Source of the DNA: Actinocrinis sp035650855
Lineage (GTDB): Bacteria > Actinomycetota > Actinomycetes > Streptomycetales > Catenulisporaceae
Reading direction: 5' to 3'
Assembly (NCBI RefSeq): GCF_035650855.1
Contig: NZ_DASRGV010000289.1
Location: 1 to 27,789, forward strand
DNA length: 27,789 nt
Under the pieces are notes generated by a model, which did no database searches, was not told the DNA's origin, and saw only the letters and a program-made list of their open reading frames with translations. The position numbers and the translations under genes are program-made. Positions 7,574 through 14,700 of this stretch are shown here, piece by piece (position 1 is the stretch's first letter; the number at the start of each line of letters is the position of its first letter).

Positions 7574-7970
7574 CCGGCAGCGCGACCACCGCGTCCACCT
7601 CGACCAGCACGTCGGACCGGAACAGCGCCGCCGCCTGGACCAGCGTGCTGGCCGGATTCGTCCGCTCGCCCAGCACCGGCCGCAGGAACTCCTCCAGCAC
7701 GTCGCGGATCGTCTGAATCTGGGTCACATCGACCACGTACCAGTTGAGCCTCGCCACATCGGTCCAGTCCGCGCCCAGCTCGCCGAGGACCGTCTCCAGA
7801 TTCCGCAGGGCCTGCGCCGCCTGCGCGGCCAGGTCACCGGCGCCGACCAGCCGGCCTTCCGCGTCCAGCGCGACTTGGCCGGCGACGAAGGCGAGCTTCC
7901 CGGTCGCGACGACCGCGTGCGAGTAACGGGCCGGATGCGGCACGTCGGCGAGGCGCTTAATGATCGGCAT
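7569..7970 (-). CDS. Rid (YjgF/YER057c/UK114) family protein
   Basis: A 133-residue protein of typical Rid length and pattern: SHAVVATGKLAFVAGQVALD, then QAAQALRNLETVLGELG, then a C-terminal VEVDAVVAL strand. Archetypal RidA enzymes hydrolyse reactive imines and enamines using a conserved Arg in a PARS-type motif. Here the matching stretch reads NPASTLVQAAAL, so that Arg appears to be Ser. The imine deaminase activity therefore may be absent or altered, as in Rid subfamilies that lack this Arg. GGGGGT lies just upstream of the ATG. It is convergent with the CHAT gene and divergent from an aldo/keto reductase; a functional link to either is not shown. Confidence 0.88.
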   Translation of the reverse strand: MPIIKRLADVPHPARYSHAVVATGKLAFVAGQVALDAEGRLVGAGDLAAQAAQALRNLETVLGELGADWTDVARLNWYVVDVTQIQTIRDVLEEFLRPVLGERTNPASTLVQAAALFRSDVLVEVDAVVALPE

Positions 7971-8028
7971 GACGACCCCCGTGGCTTGTGACGGAAAACC
8001 TCGGTGATCTTATCGAGCGTGCTCGGCG

Positions 8029-8034
8029 TAGGGT
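8029..8034 (+). promoter_or_regulatory. -10 element of a probable leaderless promoter
   Basis: TAGGGT matches TANNNT and ends 6 nt before the ATG of the aldo/keto reductase, the spacing expected for a leaderless actinobacterial transcript. No good -35 box is seen. Confidence 0.45.
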
Positions 8035-8040
8035 GAGCGC

Positions 8041-9024
8041 ATGGAACAGAGAGTCTTGGGACGCACCGGACGCAGCGTCGGCTCGGTCGGTCTCGGCGCC
8101 TGGCAGCTGGGCGCCGACTGGGGCGAGGTCAGCGAGGACGACGCGCTGGAAACGCTCGACGCGGCGGTGGCCGCCGGAGTGACCTTCATCGACACCGCCG
8201 ACGTCTACGGCGACGGCCGCAGCGAGCAGATCATCGGACGGCTGCTGCGCGAGCGCCCCGGCGCCGCACTGACCGTGGCCACCAAGATGGGCCGCCGGGT
8301 CGCGCTCGACCCGGCCCTCTACACCCTGGACAACTTCCGCGCCTGGACCGATCGCTCGCGCGCGAACCTCGGCGTCGAGACGCTCGACCTGGTCCAGCTG
8401 CACTGCCCGCCGGAGGAGGTCTACGGTTCGCCGGCCGTCTACGAAGCGCTGGACACCCTCGTCGCCGAGAAGCGCATCGCGGCATACGGCGTCAGCGTCG
8501 AGACCTGCGAGCAGGCCCTCACCGCGATCGCGCACCCCGGCGTCGCCACCGTGCAGATCATCCTCAACGCCTTCCGGCTCAAACCGCTTGATCAGGTGCT
8601 TCCGGCGGCCGAGGCGGCCGGAGTCGGCATCATCGCGCGGGTACCGCTGGCCAGCGGCCTGCTGTCCGGAAAGTACGACGAGACGACCACGTTCGCCGAG
8701 AACGACCACCGCAACTACAACCGGCACGGCGAGGCCTTCGACGTCGGCGAGACCTTCTCCGGGGTCGACTACCGCACCGGCCTCGAAGCGGTGCGGCGGC
8801 TGCGTCCGCTGGTGCCGCAGGGCGCGAGCACCGCCCAGTTCGCGCTGCGCTGGATCCTGGACCAGCCGGGCGTCAGCGTCGTGATCCCCGGTGCGCGCAA
8901 TCCCGAGCAGGCCAGGTCGAATGCGGCGGCAGCCGATCTCGCGCCGCTGTCCGAGCAGACGCACGCGGCCGTGCGCGGCGTGTACGACGACTTGGTCCGC
9001 GCCCAGGTGCACGACCGCTGGTAG
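8041..9024 (+). CDS. Aldo/keto reductase
   Basis: A 327-residue NADPH-type oxidoreductase with the AKR fold. The catalytic tetrad can be assigned as Asp51 and Tyr56 (FIDTADVYG), Lys82 (VATKMG) and His121 (DLVQLH). The C-terminal cofactor-binding part has VVIPGARNPEQARSN. Length is normal. The start lies 6 nt after a TAGGGT -10 element, so it is probably read from a leaderless message. A strong hairpin terminator follows. Substrate is not predictable. Confidence 0.92.
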   Translation: MEQRVLGRTGRSVGSVGLGAWQLGADWGEVSEDDALETLDAAVAAGVTFIDTADVYGDGRSEQIIGRLLRERPGAALTVATKMGRRVALDPALYTLDNFRAWTDRSRANLGVETLDLVQLHCPPEEVYGSPAVYEALDTLVAEKRIAAYGVSVETCEQALTAIAHPGVATVQIILNAFRLKPLDQVLPAAEAAGVGIIARVPLASGLLSGKYDETTTFAENDHRNYNRHGEAFDVGETFSGVDYRTGLEAVRRLRPLVPQGASTAQFALRWILDQPGVSVVIPGARNPEQARSNAAAADLAPLSEQTHAAVRGVYDDLVRAQVHDRW

Positions 9025-9053
9025 CCGTTCTGCGGTAAAGGCCGCGGACACGA

Positions 9054-9082
9054 CGAAGGGGCGCCCCCGGGACGCCCCTTCG
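9054..9082. terminator. Hairpin terminator between convergent genes
   Basis: CGAAGGGGCG (9054-9063) and CGCCCCTTCG (9073-9082) form a perfect 10-bp stem around a 9-nt loop. On the plus strand it is followed by a pyrimidine-rich run (ACTTCTTCCTTCTTC). It lies 29 nt after the aldo/keto reductase stop and can also serve the converging expansin-like gene. Confidence 0.9.
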
Positions 9083-9160
9083 CCTACTTCTTCCTTCTTC
9101 TAGCAGACCGCTCTATCACCGGACTGTTTCGCTCGACGGGCTGATTCGCTCAGTGCACCG

Positions 9161-10567
9161 CTAGTGCACCGCGCAGCCCAATCCGGACAGCGTCTGATTC
9201 GTGCCGTTGAGCACCATGCCCCATGACGTACTGCCTCCCGGCGAAAGGCTGCCGTTGTAGCTCACCGAGGCCGCGGTCACGTTCTGCCCGGACTGTGTCA
9301 GCGCCGTGTTCCACGAACTCGCGATCGTGTCACCCGCGGGGAGCGAGAACGAGACAGACCAGTTCGACGTGCCGCTCGTCCCGGTATTCGTCACCGTGAC
9401 CGATACCTGGAAGCCGGAGCCCCAGGAGCCGGTCACCGCCGAGGTCACGCTGCACTTGGCGCCCGAGCCCGAGCTCTGCGACGGGGACGCGCTCGGCGAG
9501 GACGAGGGCGAGGAACTCGGCGACGAGGACGGCGACGCGCTCGGGCTGGAGCTCGCGCTGGTGCTCGGCGACGCGCTGGGTCCGGTGCCGCTGGAGGTCG
9601 TGTACGTCACCTGCGTGTACGGGGCGCTGCACTGCCCGCCGCAGGAGGACGGCAGCGAGAAGCTGTAGATCCGGCCGCCGAACAGCGGCTGGTCCGAGGA
9701 GTCGGTCAGCTTGATCTGGAACTGCGAGCCGCCGGATGTCAGCGCTCCGATGATGTACGCCTGGCCCATGTCGCTGTCCATCGCCGCGGACACCCAGGAA
9801 CCGTTCTGCAGGTACTGGATGCCGTGGACGCCGTTGGGCAGGTGCGAGACCGAGATGGCCGGCCACCACGCCTGGGCCCCCTGCAGGAAGCCGATGTTGA
9901 TGTCGCCGGTGTAGTTCGGCGCCGGCTCGAACTGCCAGGTGACCTGCCGGTTGTTCCACTTGTTCAGCAGCGCGGAACCCACCGGCGAGCCGCCCAGCAC
10001 GAAGTTGCCCAGCGAATTGGTGTTGAGGTCGATGTGGTACGGGTCGTCGCGGCACCAGGCGTTGCTGTCGGCGCAGCTGTCGGCGACGATCATGTCCAGC
10101 GTCGCGCCGTTCAGATTGTCCGAGACCCAGGAGCCGTTGCGGCAGAACGGCTCGTTCTGCGCGCCGTCGTTGGTCCCGGTGCAGTAGTTGCCGATGCTGA
10201 CCTTCACCCACCGGTCACAGTTCAGGCCGTTGTCCCACATCCCCATGATGCTCGACTGCGACGCGGGCACCGGCCGGGTGTGCGCGCTGTAGTCCCCCGG
10301 GGTGTTGAAGACGTTGAGGGCGATGAAGTTCTGGGTCTCCAGGTTCGCCTGCGGCATGCCGCAGCCGCCGTAGGGCTGCCCGAGCCCGTCGAAGTGCGTC
10401 GCGTTGCCGGTGACCGGCGACGGCGTGCCCGAGACGGTCAGCGCGGAGGCGGGGCTCTGCGTCACCAGGACCATCGCGGCGGCGGTCAGGAACGCGCACA
10501 GGGCCGCGAGCGCGGCCCGGATGGTGAGCTGGCGTCTGGTTCTGGTGCGGATCGGCTTTGCGCGCAA
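9161..10567 (-). CDS. Secreted expansin-like (DPBB) protein with C-terminal CBM2 cellulose-binding module
   Basis: A 468-residue exported protein. A signal peptide is clear: basic RTRTRR, a hydrophobic stretch of about 20 residues, then ASA at residue 42 as cleavage site. The mature N-terminus has the Cys-rich double-psi barrel pattern of expansins and EG45-like proteins (GGCGMP, FIALNVFN, then MIVADSCADSNAWC and HIDLN), followed by a second beta-rich domain. A Ser/Pro linker of about 45 residues leads to a CBM2 (residues about 371-468) with conserved Trp positions in NWSVSF and SSWN. It should bind and loosen cellulose without needing to hydrolyse it. The TTG start is chosen because GAGGGAG lies 7 nt upstream; the frame continues 5' into the promoter. 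Assignment as expansin rather than a glycosidase is likely but not certain. Confidence 0.72.
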   Translation of the reverse strand: MRAKPIRTRTRRQLTIRAALAALCAFLTAAAMVLVTQSPASALTVSGTPSPVTGNATHFDGLGQPYGGCGMPQANLETQNFIALNVFNTPGDYSAHTRPVPASQSSIMGMWDNGLNCDRWVKVSIGNYCTGTNDGAQNEPFCRNGSWVSDNLNGATLDMIVADSCADSNAWCRDDPYHIDLNTNSLGNFVLGGSPVGSALLNKWNNRQVTWQFEPAPNYTGDINIGFLQGAQAWWPAISVSHLPNGVHGIQYLQNGSWVSAAMDSDMGQAYIIGALTSGGSQFQIKLTDSSDQPLFGGRIYSFSLPSSCGGQCSAPYTQVTYTTSSGTGPSASPSTSASSSPSASPSSSPSSSPSSSPSASPSQSSGSGAKCSVTSAVTGSWGSGFQVSVTVTNTGTSGTSNWSVSFSLPAGDTIASSWNTALTQSGQNVTAASVSYNGSLSPGGSTSWGMVLNGTNQTLSGLGCAVH

Positions 10568-10630
10568 CGGTCGCTCCCTCGCTAAGGGCCTGGAACGGCA
10601 CTGAAGATGGTGGCCGCGCGCCGCGAAGGA

Positions 10631-10655
10631 TGTCAACGTACTGTGAAACTTACAC
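10631..10655 (-). promoter_or_regulatory. Promoter -35 and possible operator of the expansin-like gene
   Basis: On the minus strand a perfect TTGACA lies at 10636-10631, about 64 bp before the TTG start. Just upstream is the 13-bp imperfect palindrome GTGTAAGTTTCAC (10655-10643), with arms matching at 5 of 6 positions. The -10 is not clear (CACCAT at an 18-bp spacing is one option). Confidence 0.45.
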
Positions 10656-10715
10656 CGCGGCGCCAGGCTGCCCGCGCCCTGGCGAGCCGGCGCCGCCGAT
10701 CAGCTGCTCAGCCGC

Positions 10716-11123
10716 TCAGTTGCCCACGGAAGGCGTGCCGTTGCCCGCAGCCCCGTGCGCCGCGGCGCGGCTCGCGTGCAGCCGATCCAGCCAGCCGAAC
10801 GCGTCCTCCAGCGAGGTGAAGGCGGGCATGACCCGCAGCAGCCCGGTGATAGACAGCGTCTTGAGCATCCGCTGCGGTGCGCCGACCAGGCACAGCCCGC
10901 CGCCCCCGGCCACCGCCCGCTTCGTCGCGCCGACCAATACGCCGAGGCCGGAGCTGTCCAGAAACCGCAGGCCGCTCATTTCGACGGCCAGGAAATACCT
11001 GCCGTCCCCGGTCAGCCCGAGCAGCACGTCACGCAGCACAGGTGCGGTGAACAGGTCGAGTTCCCCGCTCAATTCGACGACGGTTCTGCCTTTGTCGTCC
11101 CAGGTTTCCGCATCGAGCCGCAC
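10716..11123 (-). CDS. STAS-domain anti-sigma factor antagonist
   Basis: A 135-residue SpoIIAA/RsbV-like protein. The key motif FLDSSGLGVLVGATKR is intact, with Ser58 at the position phosphorylated by the partner anti-sigma kinase in this family. Such proteins bind and sequester a cytosolic anti-sigma factor when unphosphorylated. No anti-sigma kinase or sigma gene is adjacent, so its partner is encoded elsewhere; a link to the ECF sigma factor at 3642 is unlikely because STAS partners act on other sigma types. The GTG start has only a weak ribosome-binding site. The last 20 residues are Ala/Gly-rich and variable. Confidence 0.88.
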   Translation of the reverse strand: MRLDAETWDDKGRTVVELSGELDLFTAPVLRDVLLGLTGDGRYFLAVEMSGLRFLDSSGLGVLVGATKRAVAGGGGLCLVGAPQRMLKTLSITGLLRVMPAFTSLEDAFGWLDRLHASRAAAHGAAGNGTPSVGN

Positions 11124-11242
11124 GCTTGATGCTCACGTGCGCCGATCATCTTCGGTTCAGCGATGGCGCACGGCCGCCACCGCGCGCCACGCTGCGTTTC
11201 ACCGCCACGCGGGCGGCCGCCGCACGGCGGGTCAGGCGGCCG

Positions 11243-12082
11243 TCACCTGCCCAGCTGTGCCTCGATGCCGCGCTGCAGCTTGTTCATTCCGCCGAGCCAG
11301 CGGTCCGGATCGGCCGCGCGCGCCGCGTAGTACTCGGCGACGTCGGGATGCGGCAGGATAAGGAACTTGTCTTCACTCAGACCCCTGATGACCGCCTGCG
11401 CGACCTGCTCCGGCTCGATCGCGCCGGCCGCCAGCAGCGCCTGACCGCCCGGCCCGCTCTCATCCAGCATTCGGGTTCGTACACCCTGCGGGCACACCGC
11501 GTGGACGCGCACGCCCCGGTGCCGGTATGTGGCCGCGAGCCATTCGGCGAAGGCGAGTGCCGCGTGCTTGGACGCCGCGTACGGAGCCGAGCCGAGCATG
11601 GTGAGCAGCCCGGCCGCCGAGACCGTGGAGACGAAGCACCCTGATCCGCGCTCCAGCCAGCCGGGAACCAGTTCGCGCGCGGCGCGCACATGCGCCATCA
11701 CGTTGATCTCCCAGGCCGCCGACCACACGTCCTCGGGCGCCTGTTCGGTTCCGGCCGGACCGATGCCGGCGTTGGCGCAGTACACGTCGATCGAGCCGAG
11801 CAGTTCGCGCGCCGAGCCGACGAGCAACGACACGCCGGTTTCCGTCGCCGCGTCTCCGAGCACGGCGAACGCTCCGAGCTCCTCGGCCAGCGCCCGAGCG
11901 CCATCGGCATCGACGTCGTTGACCACGACCCGCGCGCCCTCGGCCGCGAACGCGCGGGCCAGTGCCGCGCCGATCCCGCGCGCCGCGCCCGTGACGATCA
12001 CGCCGGCGCCCGCCAGCTGCACCGCGGGAAGCTGCGAATGCGAACCCTGACTCGGACCGGAAGCGCCGTTGTTCTCACTCAT
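11243..12082 (-). CDS. SDR family NAD(P)-dependent oxidoreductase
   Basis: A 279-residue classical short-chain dehydrogenase: cofactor motif TGAARGIG (31-38), NAG at 104-106, and catalytic Ser155, Tyr168 and Lys172 (PYAASK). The first 22 residues are a non-conserved Ser/Gln-rich extension. Its ATG lies 10 bp after the stop of the upstream SDR gene with AGGGG in between, so the two form an operon. It is probably controlled with that gene by the TetR-type palindrome at 12922. Substrate unknown; the C-terminal part (DKFLILPHPDVAEYY) resembles SDRs found with acyl-CoA or alcohol catabolism genes. Confidence 0.9.
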   Translation of the reverse strand: MSENNGASGPSQGSHSQLPAVQLAGAGVIVTGAARGIGAALARAFAAEGARVVVNDVDADGARALAEELGAFAVLGDAATETGVSLLVGSARELLGSIDVYCANAGIGPAGTEQAPEDVWSAAWEINVMAHVRAARELVPGWLERGSGCFVSTVSAAGLLTMLGSAPYAASKHAALAFAEWLAATYRHRGVRVHAVCPQGVRTRMLDESGPGGQALLAAGAIEPEQVAQAVIRGLSEDKFLILPHPDVAEYYAARAADPDRWLGGMNKLQRGIEAQLGR

Positions 12083-12092
12083 GACATATCCC

Positions 12093-12872
12093 CTAGAAGC
12101 CGGCGCCGAGCGTGATGCCGCCGTCGATCACCATCGTCTGCCCGGTGATCCAGGCCGCGTCGTCCGAGAGCAGGAAAGCGACCGCGCCCGCGATGTCTTC
12201 CGGTACGCCCAATCGCTTGAGCGGGTACGACGCCGAGGCCTCTTCTTCGCGTCCCTCGTACAGCGCCGCCGCGAACTTCGTCTTCACCACGGCCGGCGCC
12301 ACCGCGTTCACCCTGATGCGCGGACCCAGCTCCATCGCCAGCTCGGTGGTCAGCCGGATCAGCGCGGCCTTGCTCACGCCGTACATGCCGATGCCGGGGG
12401 AGGGGTGCAGTCCGGCGATCGACGCCACGTTCACGATCGCGCCGCCGTGTTCGCCCATCCAGGCCTCGCGGGCCCGTCGCACCCAGGCCAGCGGGGCCAG
12501 CACGTTGACCGCGAGGATCTTCGCGGCGGCCGCCGGGTCGGTGTCCAGGACCGAACCGAAGACCGGGTTGATGCCGGTGTTGTTGACCAGCAGGTCCAGC
12601 CGGCCGAAGACTTCCATCGTGCGGCCGACCACCTCCTGCTGGTGCTCCGGGTCGTCCGCCTTGCCGGCCACGGCCAGCGCGTATTCGGGGCCGCCGAGTT
12701 CCTTCACCGCGTCGGCGAGCGCGTCCGCGCCCCGCGCCGTGATGCACACCCGCGCGCCGCGCGCGACGAGTTCGCGGGCGATGCCGAGGCCGATGCCACG
12801 GCTCGCCCCGGTGACCACGGCCACCCGGCCGTCCAGCGAGTGAGCGCGATCGAAACTCGGCGCAGTGTCCAT
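12093..12872 (-). CDS. SDR family oxidoreductase (FabG-like)
   Basis: A 259-residue classical short-chain dehydrogenase with TGASRGIG (21-28), NNTG (97-100, a variant of NNAG), Ser151, Tyr164 and Lys168 (MYGVSK), and the C-terminal GQTMVIDGG typical of FabG-like members. It is first in a two-gene operon with the next SDR. ATG 12872 is used here; a GTG at 12881, 11 nt after GAAGGGA, is an equally good start. Its promoter faces that of the HAD gene, and each carries a copy of the same palindrome. Likely a 3-hydroxyacyl or alcohol dehydrogenase. Confidence 0.9.
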   Translation of the reverse strand: MDTAPSFDRAHSLDGRVAVVTGASRGIGLGIARELVARGARVCITARGADALADAVKELGGPEYALAVAGKADDPEHQQEVVGRTMEVFGRLDLLVNNTGINPVFGSVLDTDPAAAAKILAVNVLAPLAWVRRAREAWMGEHGGAIVNVASIAGLHPSPGIGMYGVSKAALIRLTTELAMELGPRIRVNAVAPAVVKTKFAAALYEGREEEASASYPLKRLGVPEDIAGAVAFLLSDDAAWITGQTMVIDGGITLGAGF

Positions 12873-12921
12873 CGAGGCCACAGCCAGGCCGTCCCTTCGG
12901 TAGCTTCCTGTGTTTTCACGG

Positions 12922-12964
12922 GTAAGCGCCCGCTTAGCCTTTCGTGCCGCCCCGGCGGTGTCAA
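12922..12964 (-). promoter_or_regulatory. SDR operon promoter with TetR-type operator
   Basis: On the minus strand TTGACA (12964-12959) is followed after 17 bp by AAGGCT as a weak -10. Overlapping and following it is CTAAGC-GGGC-GCTTAC (12937-12922), one mismatch from the palindrome CTAAGC-N4-GCTTAG found at two other sites nearby. A repressor bound here would block the promoter. Confidence 0.7.
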
Positions 12965-13020
12965 GGCCGGCTACTGCGCGCGGGATCGCGGTTCCGGCAC
13001 CTGGACGGCGGGCCCCGGCG

Positions 13021-13064
13021 TTGACACCCCCAGCCCGCCCCGGCAATGCTAAGCAAGCGCTTAG
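13021..13064 (+). promoter_or_regulatory. HAD gene promoter with perfect TetR-type operator
   Basis: TTGACA at 13021-13026 is followed after 18 bp by AATGCT as a weak -10. The perfect palindrome CTAAGC-AAGC-GCTTAG lies at 13049-13064, overlapping the -10 and start-site region. The layout mirrors the divergent SDR promoter. Confidence 0.72.
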
Positions 13065-13126
13065 TCCCGCCGCGATGATCACCGACCGCCGCCGCCGCGC
13101 GGACCCGTCTACGAAGGTAGGGGAGC

Positions 13127-13807
13127 ATGACCTCCGCCCCGCCGCCCGGCGGCCAGGGCCGCCGCGGCCTGCTGATCGACTTCGGCGGTGTGCTCACCAC
13201 CAGCGTGTTCGCCTCCTTCGCGGCCTTTGAACAGGCCGAGGGCCTGCAGCGGCTCGCCATCGCCCGGCTGCTGCGCGACGACCCGCGGGCGGCGGCGCTC
13301 GTGGCCACCCTGGAGACCGGGGAAGCGGATGACGCCTCGTTCGAGGCCGAGTTCGCCGCGCTGCTCGGGGTCGCGCCGCAGGGGCTGATCAGGCGGCTGC
13401 TGCGCGGCGCCCGCCTGGAGCCGGACATGATCGCCGCGGTCCGTGCACTGCGCCGGGCCGGCGTGCGCACCGCGCTGGTCTCCAACTCCTGGGGCGCCGC
13501 GAGCTATCCCGAGGAGCTGCTGAGCGACCTGTTCGACGCGGTGGTCATCTCCGGCCAGGTGGGCCTGCGCAAGCCGAACCCGGCGATCTACCGGATGGCC
13601 GCCGAGAAACTGGGCCTGGACCCGGCGGAATGCGTGTTCGTCGACGACCTGCCGAACAACCTCGGACCCGCCGCGCGGCTGGGGATGGGCGTCATCCGAC
13701 ACACCACCCCGGCCGCCACCATCGCCGAACTGGTCGCCGCCTTCGGCGTCGATCTCAGCAGTGTCGGCGGTCGCGGCCTCGGTACCGATCCCGCCCCGTC
13801 CGCGTGA
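13127..13807 (+). CDS. HAD superfamily hydrolase (subfamily IA type)
   Basis: A 226-residue HAD protein with nucleophile Asp18 in LLIDFGGVLT, Ser119 in LVSNSW, Lys149 in RKPNP and the acidic pair Asp173-Asp174 in VFVDDL. The usual second Asp of motif I (DxD) is Gly, as in several HAD proteins related to the N-terminal part of epoxide hydrolase and ACAD10. AGGGGAG lies just upstream of the ATG. It is divergent from the SDR operon and ends 9 bp from the convergent TetR gene. HADs of this type often sit with acyl-CoA catabolism genes, so phosphatase action on an intermediate is plausible but unproven. Confidence 0.88.
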   Translation: MTSAPPPGGQGRRGLLIDFGGVLTTSVFASFAAFEQAEGLQRLAIARLLRDDPRAAALVATLETGEADDASFEAEFAALLGVAPQGLIRRLLRGARLEPDMIAAVRALRRAGVRTALVSNSWGAASYPEELLSDLFDAVVISGQVGLRKPNPAIYRMAAEKLGLDPAECVFVDDLPNNLGPAARLGMGVIRHTTPAATIAELVAAFGVDLSSVGGRGLGTDPAPSA

Positions 13808-13816
13808 TCCGGTGAC

Positions 13817-14578
13817 TCAGCCGCGATGACCCGCCATCCGCAGCGCCAGGTCGCCGTACAGCGCGCCCAGCTCCTCGGGGGCGCGGGTGCCGGTCGCGCG
13901 GAACCAGCGCGCCACGTCGATGGTCAGCGAGAGCAGGGCGAGGGTCGTGCCGCGAACGTCAGGCACGTCGAACACGCCGCCGGCGACGCCGTCCTCCAAG
14001 GTCTGCCGCACCAGCGCGTCGATCTCGCGGCGCAGGGTCGCGATATCCGCGCGGTGCCGCTCGGTGAGCGCTGCCATCTCGTAGTTGATCACGCGGGCCG
14101 TGGTGTGGTACCGCGCGTGCCAGGCCGTGATCGCGCAGATCACGGCGCGCAGCCGCACCGCCGGCTGGTCGCTTCGGGCCGCCGCCGCGCGCACCACCTG
14201 CACGGTGCCGCGGTGCCCGATCAGGCTGATCTGGTAGAGCAGCTCCTCTTTCGAGGCGAAGTGCACGTAGACCCCGGCGGCGCTGAGCCCGGCGCGGGCC
14301 GCGATGTCGCGGGTCGCCGTGGCGTGGTAGCCGCGGGCCGCGAACGCCTCCACGGCGCCGATCAGCAGCCTGCGCGCGGCGGGGGCCAGCGGCTCGTTCA
14401 GCCAGGCCTCCGCCAGATCGCGGGCCTCCGACTCGTCGAGCCCGGCTTCGCCGACCGCCGCCGCTACGGGAGCGGGGGCGCGGCCCGATGCCGATGCCGC
14501 CGCAACCGCGGTGCCTGCGGCAGGCGCCGCGGGCTCCCGCGCGGCTTCCAGCGCTTCAGCGTCATCCTCGGCACGCAA
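13817..14578 (-). CDS. TetR family transcriptional regulator
   Basis: A 253-residue regulator. The TetR DNA-binding domain is clear: LLIGAVEAFAARGYHATATR, then DIAARAGLSAAGVYVHFASKEELLYQ. It is followed by a ligand-binding domain of about 130 residues. I chose TTG 14578 because GGAGGG lies 8 nt upstream. A GTG at 14632 would begin almost at the -10 TAGAAT and is unlikely. This leaves an unusual Ala/Pro-rich extension of about 65 residues before the DNA-binding domain. A palindrome 58 bp upstream (14636) matches two others in the SDR/HAD promoters, so it probably represses itself and those genes. The ligand may be an acyl-CoA or related compound (inference). Confidence 0.9.
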   Translation of the reverse strand: MRAEDDAEALEAAREPAAPAAGTAVAAASASGRAPAPVAAAVGEAGLDESEARDLAEAWLNEPLAPAARRLLIGAVEAFAARGYHATATRDIAARAGLSAAGVYVHFASKEELLYQISLIGHRGTVQVVRAAAARSDQPAVRLRAVICAITAWHARYHTTARVINYEMAALTERHRADIATLRREIDALVRQTLEDGVAGGVFDVPDVRGTTLALLSLTIDVARWFRATGTRAPEELGALYGDLALRMAGHRG

Positions 14579-14635
14579 CGGCCCCGCCCTCCTCGCTTGC
14601 CTGCCCGGTGTGCCTATGTTGCGGTCCAGCACATT

Positions 14636-14651
14636 CTAAGCAGACGCTTAG
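14636..14651. promoter_or_regulatory. TetR-type operator between the regulator and the oxidoreductase gene
   Basis: CTAAGC-AGAC-GCTTAG is a perfect palindrome of the same form as the sites at 13049 and 12922. On the minus strand it runs into TAGAAT, a good -10 for the TetR gene. It also lies about 50 bp before the divergent oxidoreductase start, so it can control both. Confidence 0.75.
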
Positions 14652-14700
14652 TCGCACCGTGTCGGAAAATCCACCCGCCCTCCCTGAAAGGACACGCCGG

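Noticed and set aside
9306..9668. Plus-strand frame giving an acidic Glu/Asp/Leu-rich protein
   Set aside because: It is the antisense of the Ser/Pro linker and CBM2 of the expansin-like gene and has no start context.
11171..11219. 8-bp stem (CGGCCGCC with GGCGGCCG) between the SDR operon and the STAS gene
   Set aside because: The 33-nt loop and the general GC richness make chance pairing likely, so it was not called as a terminator.
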